22,328 nucleotides of DNA, taken from the NCBI GenBank assembly GCA_047974805.1, contig JBKECS010000100.1, positions 1 through 22,328 on the forward strand. Reading direction: 5' to 3'. The stretch is from JAJXUB01 sp047974805. GTDB taxonomy: Bacteria; Actinomycetota; Actinomycetes; Actinomycetales; Dermatophilaceae. The notes under the pieces were generated by a model that did not search any database, was not told the DNA's origin, and saw nothing but the letters and a program-made list of their open reading frames with translations. Below, piece after piece: positions 1 through 7,364 of the stretch (positions are counted from its first letter, which is position 1; every line of letters starts with the position of its first letter). The position numbers and the translations under genes are program-made.

Positions 1-136
1 GGTGGGCGGTGGATCGGGAGATCCCCAGGCGTTCCGCGGCATCGGTGACCCGCAGGGCACCTTCCTGCTGCAGCAGCAGGGCGATCATCAGTGCGTTGTC
101 TACACTGTCAATCGCATACACCGGCCGGTTCTTCAC
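1..136 (-). CDS. IclR-family transcriptional regulator, N-terminal part (cut by window edge)
   Basis: Only the first 45 codons are present. Translation from a GTG at 136 gives VKNRPVYAIDSVDNALMIAL, and further on VTDAAERLGISRSTAH. This is the N-terminal winged helix-turn-helix of IclR regulators: a 'sv.rAl.iL' helix followed by the recognition segment 'LGISRSTAH'. The GTG is chosen because the reading frame matches the family from its first residues and an AGGA lies about ten bases upstream. It follows the gentisate genes on the same strand but is separated from them by a strong hairpin, so it is probably its own transcription unit. The effector domain lies outside the window, so the ligand cannot be inferred. 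It is a different gene from the IclR regulator at 2982-3767. Confidence 0.8.
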   Translation of the reverse strand, partial: MKNRPVYAIDSVDNALMIALLLQQEGALRVTDAAERLGISRSTAH

Positions 137-172
137 TAAGGAACATCCTATTCTGCGAGTATGCCGACGAGG

Positions 173-213
173 GCCCTCCCGGGGGACTCCTGGCCGCAGC
201 CAGGCGGGAGGGC
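173..213 (-). terminator. Hairpin terminator after the gentisate genes
   Basis: A two-tier inverted repeat. The outer arms GCCCTCCCG (173-181) and CGGGAGGGC (205-213) are perfect over 9 bp. The inner arms CCTGG (189-193) and CCAGG (200-204) close the loop. It lies 15 nt past the stop of the maleylpyruvate isomerase gene and before the next start at 136. There is no U-tract, as is common for actinobacterial terminators, so the function is inferred from strength and position. Confidence 0.7.
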
Positions 214-227
214 AGCTTGTGGGGCGC

Positions 228-875
228 CTAAAGCCACGGGCGCAGGGTTTGCAGGGGCTCGGCGTCCACCCGCGCGACGCCGGTGAAGGGACGACCGCTT
301 AGATAGGCCACAACCTGGGGCACGTCGCCCTCCAGCGCCGGAACCTCCTCATCGGCCCGCTTGGAGAGGATCTCGTCGCGCAGCTGGACAAGGAAGGCCT
401 CCGGAAGATCGGCGAAGCTCACTCCGCAATCCAGGTCGACGGCGTGGATGAGGACCTCTCGGGCACGCATCCACGCCGTCTCACTGGCCGGCACGTTGCG
501 GCCCTGCGCGGTGCGCACGATCTGGTGGCGCGCCGCGGGCGTCATCTCGGCGAACTCGGCGGCCAGGGAGGTGGACGCCGTATGCAGCCAGCTCACCAGT
601 TCTCCCGCGGAGCGCCGGGCTCCCCGCTCGATGTCTCGGTTGCGTTGCTCCGGGTTGGCATACATCGGTGTCGGGATCGATGTCTTCGCCCAGCTCACCA
701 GGCGACCGATGGCCTCGGCGTTGGCGGCAAGATGAGCCACGAGGTGTCGTCGTTGCCAGCCGGGCAGGGTCGTGGGGGCTGACAGCTCCGCTTCGTCGAG
801 ACCTTCAACAAGGGCAGTGACCAGCCGGGTGCCCGAGGCGACGAACTCCACCGATTCCTTCCAGTCGTGCCTCAT
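228..875 (-). CDS. Mycothiol-dependent maleylpyruvate isomerase (MDMPI family)
   Basis: Predicted 215-residue cytoplasmic enzyme that isomerises maleylpyruvate to fumarylpyruvate, the middle step of gentisate breakdown, with mycothiol as cofactor. The N-terminal half is a DinB-like four-helix domain. The segments LVAHLAANAE (H48) and REVLIHAVDLD (E140, H144) match the metal-binding His/Glu/His set of the Corynebacterium enzyme, reported as H52/E144/H148. The 92-residue and 4-residue spacings agree. The ATG at 875 is chosen because it overlaps the TGA of the upstream hydrolase gene by one base (TGATG), which implies translational coupling. An in-frame extension to 932 would run into the hydrolase gene. 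Last gene of the cluster, followed by a terminator hairpin. Assignment rests on fold motifs plus neighbours. MDMPI_N-domain proteins without this activity also exist. Confidence 0.88.
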   Translation of the reverse strand: MRHDWKESVEFVASGTRLVTALVEGLDEAELSAPTTLPGWQRRHLVAHLAANAEAIGRLVSWAKTSIPTPMYANPEQRNRDIERGARRSAGELVSWLHTASTSLAAEFAEMTPAARHQIVRTAQGRNVPASETAWMRAREVLIHAVDLDCGVSFADLPEAFLVQLRDEILSKRADEEVPALEGDVPQVVAYLSGRPFTGVARVDAEPLQTLRPWL

Positions 876-1705
876 CAGCCCGCCCCGACGGCGACAGTGT
901 TCTCCAACCTGCCGAGCCCGTCGATATGGCACACGACCTGCTCACCACCGGTCAGATAGATCGGGGGTTTGCGGGCGTGACCCACTCCGCCGGGGGTCCC
1001 GGTGGCGATGAGATCGCCCGGGTTGAGCCGGACCATGGTCGAGACGTACCTGACGAGGTCGACCGGGTCGAAGAGCAGGTCATCTGTGCTGTCGCTCTGC
1101 ATGAGCCGCCCGTCCACCTCGCACCGCACGCACAGTGCCGGACGGACGCCGCCGACCTCGTCCGGGGTGACCAGGTAGGGGCCCACCGGGGTGGTCGCGT
1201 CCCAACTCTTGCCCTGAAGCCATTCCCGGGTGCGGAACTGCCAGTCCCGGCAGGTGATGTCGTTGAGGATGGTGAATCCGGCGATGGCGTCGGCCGCCTC
1301 GGTCTCACTCGCCCGGCGGACCTGCTGGCCAATGACGACAGCGAGCTCGACTTCCCAGTCGAAGGCCGCTGTTTCCGGCGGCAGGGTGATGTCGTCGCGG
1401 GCCCCAATGAGGCTGTCGGCGAACTTGGCGAAGAGCGTCGGATATTCCGGCAAATCTCGCCCCATCTCCTGGATGTGGTTGCGATAGTTCAGGCCGACAC
1501 AGACGATCTTCGACGGACGCGGGACCAGCGGGGCAAAGTCCAGCGAGGCGACGTCCCACCGTGGCCCCTTCGGGAGAACCTGATCCTGCGCGGGGCCATG
1601 TGCCAGGAGGTCACCGACGTCGGCGTAGGGCAGGCCGATCGCGTCATCACCGTCGATGACCACGGCCGTCGTGGTGGCGTCACGACGGACGGTGGCGAAT
1701 TTCAT
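875..1705 (-). CDS. Fumarylpyruvate hydrolase (FAH family)
   Basis: Predicted 276-residue hydrolase of the fumarylacetoacetase superfamily. By position it cleaves fumarylpyruvate to fumarate and pyruvate, the last step of the gentisate route. Visible family signatures are VGLNYRNH (70-77), the metal-binding FDWEVE (E118, E120) with ND at 148-149, GKSWDATTPVGPYLV (165-179) and TGTPGGVG (235-242). The ATG at 1705 overlaps the TGA of the dioxygenase gene by four bases (ATGA). The open frame continues upstream to 2530, but that part is the antisense shadow of the dioxygenase reading. FAH-family proteins also act as 2-hydroxymuconate or acylpyruvate hydrolases. The neighbouring dioxygenase and isomerase make fumarylpyruvate the likely substrate. 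Confidence 0.9.
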   Translation of the reverse strand: MKFATVRRDATTTAVVIDGDDAIGLPYADVGDLLAHGPAQDQVLPKGPRWDVASLDFAPLVPRPSKIVCVGLNYRNHIQEMGRDLPEYPTLFAKFADSLIGARDDITLPPETAAFDWEVELAVVIGQQVRRASETEAADAIAGFTILNDITCRDWQFRTREWLQGKSWDATTPVGPYLVTPDEVGGVRPALCVRCEVDGRLMQSDSTDDLLFDPVDLVRYVSTMVRLNPGDLIATGTPGGVGHARKPPIYLTGGEQVVCHIDGLGRLENTVAVGAG

Positions 1706-2847
1706 GCGGGTTCCTCCACGGTGCGCTTGAAGAGATTGAGTCGTTCGAAGATTGGCGCGTCGCCGAATTGGAAGAGGTCCATCGCCCCGGAGTCGGAGTC
1801 CGACGCTGCCGCTTCCGAACGGATCGACAGCGGGTGCCAGGACGGCACCACGAAGATGTCGCCGCGGGTCACCGACCAGGTATGCCGTCCGCAGGTCACC
1901 GTGCCGGATCCGTCGAACACCTGGTAGACCGAGGAACCGGTCTCCCGGACCGGCGCCGTCTGGGTGCCGGTGGCGATTCGGTGGAATTGGGTTCGGATGG
2001 TCGGCAGCACATCCGACCCGGTGGTGGGGTTGGTGAACCGCACCAGGGCGTGCCCGGGCTCGACGGTGGCCGCAAAGCCTTCCCGTTCCAGGGCCAGTTG
2101 CTCGGTCAGCGCCGCGTTGGTGTCGGCCCATCGGTAGGCGAGCAGGGGGGTGCCCGGCATACGGCGCAGCAAGGACACCGGCACGATGCCGGGGTGACTC
2201 CACAGGCGTTCGGACCGAGAGCGCTCCGGGGTCGCGCGCTCGTCCGGGGAGAGTTCGTCGCGACCGACGTCGAAGAACGGGCTCTCCACCTCGTATTGGA
2301 AGGGGATGTCCAAGCCGTCGATCCACGCCATGGGGGTCGATGCGGCGTTGTGGTGAGCGTGCCAGTTCATCCCGGCCTGGGGCAGGAAGTCCCCGCGCCG
2401 CATCGGCATGGCATCCCCCTCGACGACGGTCCACACGCCTTCCCCTTCGACGACGAATCGAAAGGCGTTCTGGGTGTGCCGGTGCTCCGGGGCGTCCTCC
2501 CCGGGAAGCAGATATTGGATGGCAGCCCATAGCGTCGGGGTGGCGTAGGGGCGTCCGCCGAGGCTGGGATTGGCCAAGGCGATGGCACGGCGCTCACCGC
2601 CGCGGCCGACCGGGACCAGTTCACCGGACTTGCCGGCCAGATCGAACAGGGTGGCCCACTCCCACAGATGGGGGGTCGCCTTGGAGACGGGTACGGACGG
2701 CATGAGATCGTCGATCTCGGTCCACAACGGCACCATGAGGGCCTTGTCGAACCCCCGGTAGAGATCGTCCAGTGCCGCCGACGGCTCCGGTTGATCCATC
2801 CGTACGTTGGCCCGGCGATCCGGTGGCGCGTCCATCATGGACGTCAT
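1702..2847 (-). CDS. Gentisate 1,2-dioxygenase (bicupin, Fe(II))
   Basis: Predicted 381-residue ring-cleavage dioxygenase that opens gentisate (2,5-dihydroxybenzoate) to maleylpyruvate. It has two cupin domains. The N-terminal cupin carries the iron-site motif EHRHTQNAFRF (H122, H124) and GMNWHAHHN (H163, H165), typical of gentisate dioxygenases. The C-terminal cupin (about 275-365) has VFDGSGTVTCGRHTW and VPSWHPL. Length is normal for the family. The ATG at 2847 is the first of several near-start Met codons (residues 4, 5 and 17 are alternatives), and only a weak GTGGGG precedes it. First gene of the enzyme trio, 134 nt downstream of the IclR gene, with a perfect palindrome in that gap. Close relatives cleave salicylate or 1-hydroxy-2-naphthoate, but the adjacent isomerase and hydrolase favour gentisate. 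Confidence 0.92.
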   Translation of the reverse strand: MTSMMDAPPDRRANVRMDQPEPSAALDDLYRGFDKALMVPLWTEIDDLMPSVPVSKATPHLWEWATLFDLAGKSGELVPVGRGGERRAIALANPSLGGRPYATPTLWAAIQYLLPGEDAPEHRHTQNAFRFVVEGEGVWTVVEGDAMPMRRGDFLPQAGMNWHAHHNAASTPMAWIDGLDIPFQYEVESPFFDVGRDELSPDERATPERSRSERLWSHPGIVPVSLLRRMPGTPLLAYRWADTNAALTEQLALEREGFAATVEPGHALVRFTNPTTGSDVLPTIRTQFHRIATGTQTAPVRETGSSVYQVFDGSGTVTCGRHTWSVTRGDIFVVPSWHPLSIRSEAAASDSDSGAMDLFQFGDAPIFERLNLFKRTVEEPA

Positions 2848-2874
2848 GATGCCCCACAGCTGGCCTCGGGAAAC

Positions 2875-2894
2875 TTCTTTTCTGCAGAAAAGAA
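2875..2894. promoter_or_regulatory. Perfect 20-bp palindrome, probable operator of the gentisate genes
   Basis: TTCTTTTCTGCAGAAAAGAA is its own reverse complement over all 20 bases. It lies 28-47 nt upstream of the dioxygenase start and is clearly AT-richer than its surroundings. IclR proteins bind short palindromes near the genes they control, and an IclR gene is directly upstream. I could not identify a convincing -35/-10 pair here, so whether it represses or activates is open. Confidence 0.65.
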
Positions 2895-2954
2895 TTCCGT
2901 CTCTGCGGGCTCCGTTGGAGCAGGCTGCGAACCCCGAAGTTCCTGCTGGAGGGG

Positions 2955-2974
2955 GTCGGCGCGGCAGTGCCGAC
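2955..2974 (-). terminator. Hairpin after the IclR gene
   Basis: Inverted repeat with arms GTCGGC (2955-2960) and GCCGAC (2969-2974), starting eight bases after the TAA of the IclR gene. No U-tract. It may end IclR transcription before the dioxygenase promoter region, or act as a partial terminator if the genes are co-transcribed. Confidence 0.45.
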
Positions 2975-2981
2975 AGGGCCC

Positions 2982-3767
2982 TTACGTCGCCGAGGCGCCA
3001 GCGAGCGCCTCGGCCGTCAGGCGCAGTTCGGTCACCAACTCGCGCACGCGGGCCGCCGGGACCCGCCCGGCGGGAACGGCCACAGCGAGGGCACAGTCGC
3101 CACGGCGGGCCGTCTGCACCCGCACGGCGAGCCCGCTGATCCCGGGTTCGCTCTCGCCGAAGTTTGTCGCATACCCGCGCTTGCCCGCTTGACGCAACTG
3201 GGTGAGCAGGGCCTCGGGGTCCACATCCGCGCCGCCGGGCCGGCCCGCGGCGGGGACGCCCGGATACAGCTCGCGGACCTCGGCCTCAGGCAGCGCTGCA
3301 AGCAGGATCTTTCCCCCCGACGTGCTGTGTGCAGGCATGATCGCTCCACGTCGAGAGCCCACCCGCACCGAGGAGCCGGACTCCACCGACTCGGCAAAGG
3401 ACACTTCGGTGCCGTGCCGAAGGATGAGGTTGACAGTCTCCCCCACCCGCTCGGCCAACGCGGTCATGTAGGGGCGGGCAAAACTCCATCCCGAGGCGTC
3501 GGGAACCAAAGCCTTGGCGATCCGGAGCAGCCCGGGGCCGGGCTGGTAGCACCGGGTGAGGCCGTTCTGTTCGATGAGGCCGCGCGCCGCCAAGGTCGTG
3601 AGCAGACGGTGCGCCGTCGACGGCGAGACGTCAAGCTGCTGCGCCACATCGGTGATCCTCAGCTCCGCCGCATCGACGAAGAACTCAAGGATCCGGGCGG
3701 CGTTGAGCACCGACTCGATGGGGTAACGCGGCACCTTGGCTGCCTTGGAACCAGCTGCGTGACTCAA
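2982..3767 (-). CDS. IclR-family regulator of the gentisate genes
   Basis: Predicted 261-residue transcription factor. The N-terminal winged helix covers about residues 16-75 (SVLNAARILEFFV, then VAQQLDVSPSTAHRLLTTLA). The IclR effector-binding domain follows from about 90 (ALAERVGETVNLILRHGTEV, MPAHSTSGGKILLAALPE, GYATNFGESEPGISGLAVRV). The start is a TTG at 3767. It is supported by a GGAGGG at 3777-3782, nine bases upstream; a GTG at codon 12 is the alternative. The same order (IclR, gentisate dioxygenase, fumarylpyruvate hydrolase, maleylpyruvate isomerase) is known in Corynebacterium glutamicum, where the IclR protein GenR controls the pathway genes. By analogy this one probably senses gentisate or a precursor. 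The target is inferred, not shown. Confidence 0.88.
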   Translation of the reverse strand: MSHAAGSKAAKVPRYPIESVLNAARILEFFVDAAELRITDVAQQLDVSPSTAHRLLTTLAARGLIEQNGLTRCYQPGPGLLRIAKALVPDASGWSFARPYMTALAERVGETVNLILRHGTEVSFAESVESGSSVRVGSRRGAIMPAHSTSGGKILLAALPEAEVRELYPGVPAAGRPGGADVDPEALLTQLRQAGKRGYATNFGESEPGISGLAVRVQTARRGDCALAVAVPAGRVPAARVRELVTELRLTAEALAGASAT

Positions 3768-3838
3768 CGGGCCGGACCCTCCTCAAGGCGCGTCGCGCAG
3801 AAGCGCTGGACGCGCCAAACGATGTGCTGACGATCGGA

Positions 3839-3883
3839 CCCCATCATCCCATCGGACGCCCCTGCCGAGAGGGGATGATGGGG
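3839..3883 (-). terminator. Strong hairpin between aldehyde dehydrogenase and IclR genes
   Basis: Perfect 12-bp arms CCCCATCATCCC (3839-3850) and GGGATGATGGGG (3872-3883). The loop is 21 nt and can form a small inner stem (TCGG/CCGA). It starts 35 nt after the dehydrogenase stop and ends before the IclR ribosome-binding site. There is no U-run. It most likely ends the transporter operon and separates it from the gentisate genes. Confidence 0.72.
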
Positions 3884-3917
3884 CCGGCTCGTCACCGGGG
3901 CGACTATCCCGGTATCT

Positions 3918-5351
3918 CTACCCCACGACCTGTGCATAGGTCTTGTACTCCTGGAATTCCTCCAGGCCGCGGATCCCGTTGAGGCGTCCGACCCCGCTCT
4001 GCCCGAATCCGCCCTCTTCGAACTGATCGACGACCACTGCCCAAGCATTGGTCCACACCGTGCCGGCCCGAACTCGGCGGGCCACCCGGCGCGGACGATC
4101 GATGTCGCGGGACCAGATCGAGGCCGCCAGCCCATACGGCGTGCAGTTCGCCAAGGCGACCGCATCGTCCTCGTCCGTGAACGTCTCGAACGTGGCGACC
4201 GGCCCGAAGACCTCCTCCTGGACGATCTTGGCGTTGCGGTCGCTGACGGCCAGCAACGAGGGAGCATAGAACGCGGTGCCCGGCTGGGTGATCCCGCCGC
4301 GCAGCAGGACCTCGGCGGTCTCAGCGGCCGAGCGGACGATTGCGTCGACACGTTCAGCGTTGGCCGCGTCGATCATCGGGCCCATCTGGCTGCTCGGGTC
4401 GTCACCCGGGCCCACGACGACAGATCCCAACGAAGCGACCAGCGCAGACTTCAGTTCCTCGGCGATGCCCTGCTGCGCCAGGATTCGGCTGCCGGTCATG
4501 CAGAACTGCCCGCTGAAGGTCGTCACCGCGGCGGTCAGGACCGGCACGACGGCGTCCAGGTCGGCGTCGTCGAACACGATCATCGGCGTCTTGCCCCCGA
4601 GCTCGAGCGAGACGGGCTTGAGCTGCGCGGCCGCGGCCGCCATGATCTGGCGCCCCACGGCAGAAGACCCGGTGTAGCTGATCACGTCGACGTCGGGCGA
4701 GGAGACCAGGAGCATGGCCAGGTCGCTGCCGGTCTCGGTCACCGAGTTGAGCACCCCGGCCGGCAGGCTCGGGCAGTCGGCGAGGATCTCGTGCAAGATC
4801 CCGTTGACCAGGCCGGTCTGCCCCGGCAACTTCACGACAGCCGTGCAGCCGGCGGCCAGCGCCGGGGCGAAGGATCGCACCGAGAGCACGACCGGAGAGT
4901 TCCATGGGGTGATCACCCCGGCGACGCCCATAGCTTCCGGGACCGAGCTCATGTGCAGCCCCGGGGACACCTCGGCCGCCCGGCCGCTTTCCACCAACGC
5001 CAGTGCGGCGTAGTAGCGCAGCTTCGACGGGGTCAGGCTCAGCTCGAAGCCGGCTTCGCCGACGACCTTGCCGTTCTCCCGGGCCAACATGGTGACCAGA
5101 TCCTGGGTGCGCGCCTCAATGCCGTCGGCGATCTCGTTGAGCACCTTGTGCCGCAGGTGCCGATTCGCCGACCAGTCGGTGGTGTCGAAGGCGGTTCGCG
5201 CGGCGGCGATGGCCTCACGAGCCTGGGTGATGTCGGCGTCGGCATACGTGCCGAGTTCGCCGTGCCCGGCCGGGCTATGCGAGGTCGCCACGTGCGCGGA
5301 CCCGGTCAAGGTTCCGCCGATGAACTGCAGGGCTTGGGGACGTGTGCTCAT
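3918..5351 (-). CDS. NAD(P)-dependent aldehyde dehydrogenase
   Basis: Predicted 477-residue enzyme of the aldehyde dehydrogenase superfamily, oxidising an aldehyde to a carboxylate. Catalytic residues are all visible: N151 in PWNSPVV, K174, E250 in LELGGKTP and the nucleophile C284 in GQFCMTGSR. The cofactor loop YTGSS is at 226-230 and the C-terminal EEVFGPVATFE motif is present. The segment after the conserved lysine reads KLPGQT instead of the usual KP(S/A)EQT, so the glutamate that normally follows is replaced by glycine. The ATG at 5351 lies one base after the TGA of the upstream permease gene, so it is the last cistron of the transporter operon. Context suggests an aromatic aldehyde on the way to gentisate. 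The sequence alone does not fix the substrate. Confidence 0.9.
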   Translation of the reverse strand: MSTRPQALQFIGGTLTGSAHVATSHSPAGHGELGTYADADITQAREAIAAARTAFDTTDWSANRHLRHKVLNEIADGIEARTQDLVTMLARENGKVVGEAGFELSLTPSKLRYYAALALVESGRAAEVSPGLHMSSVPEAMGVAGVITPWNSPVVLSVRSFAPALAAGCTAVVKLPGQTGLVNGILHEILADCPSLPAGVLNSVTETGSDLAMLLVSSPDVDVISYTGSSAVGRQIMAAAAAQLKPVSLELGGKTPMIVFDDADLDAVVPVLTAAVTTFSGQFCMTGSRILAQQGIAEELKSALVASLGSVVVGPGDDPSSQMGPMIDAANAERVDAIVRSAAETAEVLLRGGITQPGTAFYAPSLLAVSDRNAKIVQEEVFGPVATFETFTDEDDAVALANCTPYGLAASIWSRDIDRPRRVARRVRAGTVWTNAWAVVVDQFEEGGFGQSGVGRLNGIRGLEEFQEYKTYAQVVG

Positions 5352-5352
5352 G

Positions 5353-6498
5353 TCATTCCTTCTCGTGATTGCTCGCGGCGGGTGCCACGATGCCCCGGGG
5401 GCGTTCGGTTCTGCCGGATCGGCCGGCTGGTTGGCAGTCGGTCACCGCCGGAATGGACTCGGGGTCCGATGGGAGGACCACATATTGGGTGGGGAATAGG
5501 CTCAACGAGGTTCGCGACCGAATGAAGCCCCAAAGGCCCTGACGCATCCACATCGCCATGGCCATGGCAACAAGGCCGAGGACCACGAGGTACCAGCTGC
5601 CGGCCTGGGCGAAACGATCTTGCATGACGAAGTAGATGATGGCGCCAAGGATCGGCCCTTCGATCGTGCCCACGCCACCGATGACGACACAAAAGATCAT
5701 CACGGCGCTGAAGGAGACAGCGAAGACCGCATCGGGCTGGACCCGCAAGGTCGAACACAACATCAGCGCACCGGCGGCACCGCATCCGGCGGCGGAGCAG
5801 AGGAAGACCGCCCGGCGGGCTCGAGTGATCTGCACGCCGCAGCTGTATGCGGAGACCGGGTCGTCCCGCACAGCGGTCAGGGCCAGCCCCAGCCGGGAGC
5901 GCATAAGGACCAGCAGCCCGGCGATGGTGACCACGAGCACGCCAACGGCCAGCCAGAACACGTTCGCCTGGCGCTGCGCCGGGGCCAGACCGGCAAAGAC
6001 CAGCAGTGACCTGCCGGCGCCGCCGCCGAGGCTGTCGACCTGGACGATGAGCAGCCGACACACCTCGGCCATGACCCACGTGCCGATGGCGAAGTATCCG
6101 CCGCTGAGCCGGAAGGCGAGGAACGACATGGGGTAGGCCAGCAGCGCGCAGGCCACGGCGGACAGGACCACCGCCAGATAGGGGTTGACGCCCCGATCGG
6201 TGAGGAATAGCAAGCCGTATGCGCCCATGCCGATGTAGGCCTGCAACCCCACCGACACCATCCCGCCGAACCCCGCCATGAGGTTCCACATGGAGGCCAA
6301 GATGATCAGGATGCACAAGCTGGTCAACTTGTACGTGGTCGCCGGCCCCTGAACGAAGGGCACGCTCAGTAGCACGGCGACGACCATCACGCCGAGCAGA
6401 CCGCTGAGTCGATTCGCTCTGGCCGATCCGCCCCGCCGCACGGTCGCCGAGATCGGCGGTGCAGCAACCGGTGCGGGCGTGGTGCTCAGTCTGCTCAT
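5353..6498 (-). CDS. ABC transporter permease, LivM type (branched-chain/aromatic acid uptake)
   Basis: Predicted 381-residue inner-membrane permease with about nine to ten hydrophobic segments between residues 33 and 330. Family hallmarks are LCILIILASMWNLMAGFGGMVSVGLQAYIGMGAY and the cytoplasmic coupling segment LTAVRDDPVSAYSCGVQ. The ATG at 6498 overlaps the TGA of the LivH-type gene by four bases. The open frame runs further upstream, but only as a shadow of that gene. Two soluble tails are unusual: a Pro/Ala-rich N-terminus of about 30 residues and a polar C-terminal tail of roughly 50 residues after the last membrane helix. Works with the LivH-type permease to form the membrane channel. 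Confidence 0.9.
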   Translation of the reverse strand: MSRLSTTPAPVAAPPISATVRRGGSARANRLSGLLGVMVVAVLLSVPFVQGPATTYKLTSLCILIILASMWNLMAGFGGMVSVGLQAYIGMGAYGLLFLTDRGVNPYLAVVLSAVACALLAYPMSFLAFRLSGGYFAIGTWVMAEVCRLLIVQVDSLGGGAGRSLLVFAGLAPAQRQANVFWLAVGVLVVTIAGLLVLMRSRLGLALTAVRDDPVSAYSCGVQITRARRAVFLCSAAGCGAAGALMLCSTLRVQPDAVFAVSFSAVMIFCVVIGGVGTIEGPILGAIIYFVMQDRFAQAGSWYLVVLGLVAMAMAMWMRQGLWGFIRSRTSLSLFPTQYVVLPSDPESIPAVTDCQPAGRSGRTERPRGIVAPAASNHEKE

Positions 6499-7364
6499 GG
6501 TGTCCTCACCGTCGCGAACAGTCCCTGCGGACGCAGCAGGAGCACCGCCAGGAAGGCCAGGTGACCAGCGAGGATGGACCACGAGGGGTCGATCTGGGCG
6601 CCTACGGTCTGCATGACGCCCAGGACGATGCCGCCGGCCAGCGTGCCCCACAGCGATCCGAGCCCGCCGATGATGACCGCCTCGAAGGCGAAGATCAGCC
6701 GCACGTCGGCCGAGCTGGGTGCAAACGTCGTGCTCAGCGCCATGAGGCCACCGGCCAAAGCCACGGTGGCGAAGGCGACTCCACCGGCGACGGCATACAC
6801 CCGCTCGGGCCGAATCCCGCTCAACACAGCAGCCGACTGGTCATCGGCGGTGGCCCGCAACGAGCGCCCGATCGCGGTTCGGGCGAGCACGACATGGATC
6901 GAACCCAGGGTCAGCAGGGCCAGCACGAAGGTCAGGACGCCGAACCAGGCCACCGAGATGGACGAGGACAGCTGCAGCGAGGCGGTCTCGATCGGGCCGG
7001 GGCTGAGCGACCGACTGTCCGCGGCGAACACCTCAAGGAGCACGTTCTGCAGCACGACCGCCAGACCAAAGGTGACGAGCAGGCTGGGCAGCGGATCGAC
7101 CGAGATGGTCCGATTGAGCAGCACCAGCTCGATGACGAACCCGGCTACGGCCATGACCGCCACGACGACTGGCAGCAGCCACAGTGGGTTGACGTCCACC
7201 ACCTGGGACAGGCCGACCAGGAGGTATGCCGCGGCGAGCGCGAGTGCGCCGTGGGCCAAGTTGACGATCCGCATGACCCCGAACATCAGCGACAAGCCCG
7301 CCGCGAACAGCGCATACAGCCCGCCGAGCAGGACTCCTTGGATGACGGCGTTCAGCCAGGTCAT
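6495..7364 (-). CDS. ABC transporter permease, LivH type
   Basis: Predicted 289-residue inner-membrane permease, nearly all hydrophobic, the usual length for LivH. The N-terminal signature VIQGVLLGGLYALFAAGLSLMFGVMRIVNLAHGA is characteristic. The coupling-helix region RSLRATADDQSAAVLSGI and the later FAFEAVIIGGLGSLWGTLAGG fit the family. The ATG at 7364 overlaps the stop of the upstream ATPase gene (ATGA), and its own stop overlaps the LivM-type start. This chain of overlaps indicates one polycistronic, translationally coupled message. Together with LivM it translocates substrate delivered by the lipoprotein encoded at 8868-10229. Confidence 0.92.
   Translation of the reverse strand: MTWLNAVIQGVLLGGLYALFAAGLSLMFGVMRIVNLAHGALALAAAYLLVGLSQVVDVNPLWLLPVVVAVMAVAGFVIELVLLNRTISVDPLPSLLVTFGLAVVLQNVLLEVFAADSRSLSPGPIETASLQLSSSISVAWFGVLTFVLALLTLGSIHVVLARTAIGRSLRATADDQSAAVLSGIRPERVYAVAGGVAFATVALAGGLMALSTTFAPSSADVRLIFAFEAVIIGGLGSLWGTLAGGIVLGVMQTVGAQIDPSWSILAGHLAFLAVLLLRPQGLFATVRTP

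Noticed and set aside
926..1927. Long plus-strand open frame opposite the hydrolase and dioxygenase genes
   Set aside because: It is antisense to genes with clear catalytic motifs, and its product is low in recognisable domains; high GC content creates such frames. The same reasoning removed those at 6459-7424, 6574-7449, 16641-17450 and 21073-22041.
875..2530. Upstream extension of the hydrolase frame to 2530
   Set aside because: The extra N-terminal part is a frame-shifted reading of the dioxygenase gene. The ATG at 1705 has a clean ATGA overlap and starts directly with the family fold.
5348..6316. Alternative minus-strand frame across the LivM-type permease
   Set aside because: The product is Arg/His/Pro-rich without membrane segments, while the other frame is a textbook permease.
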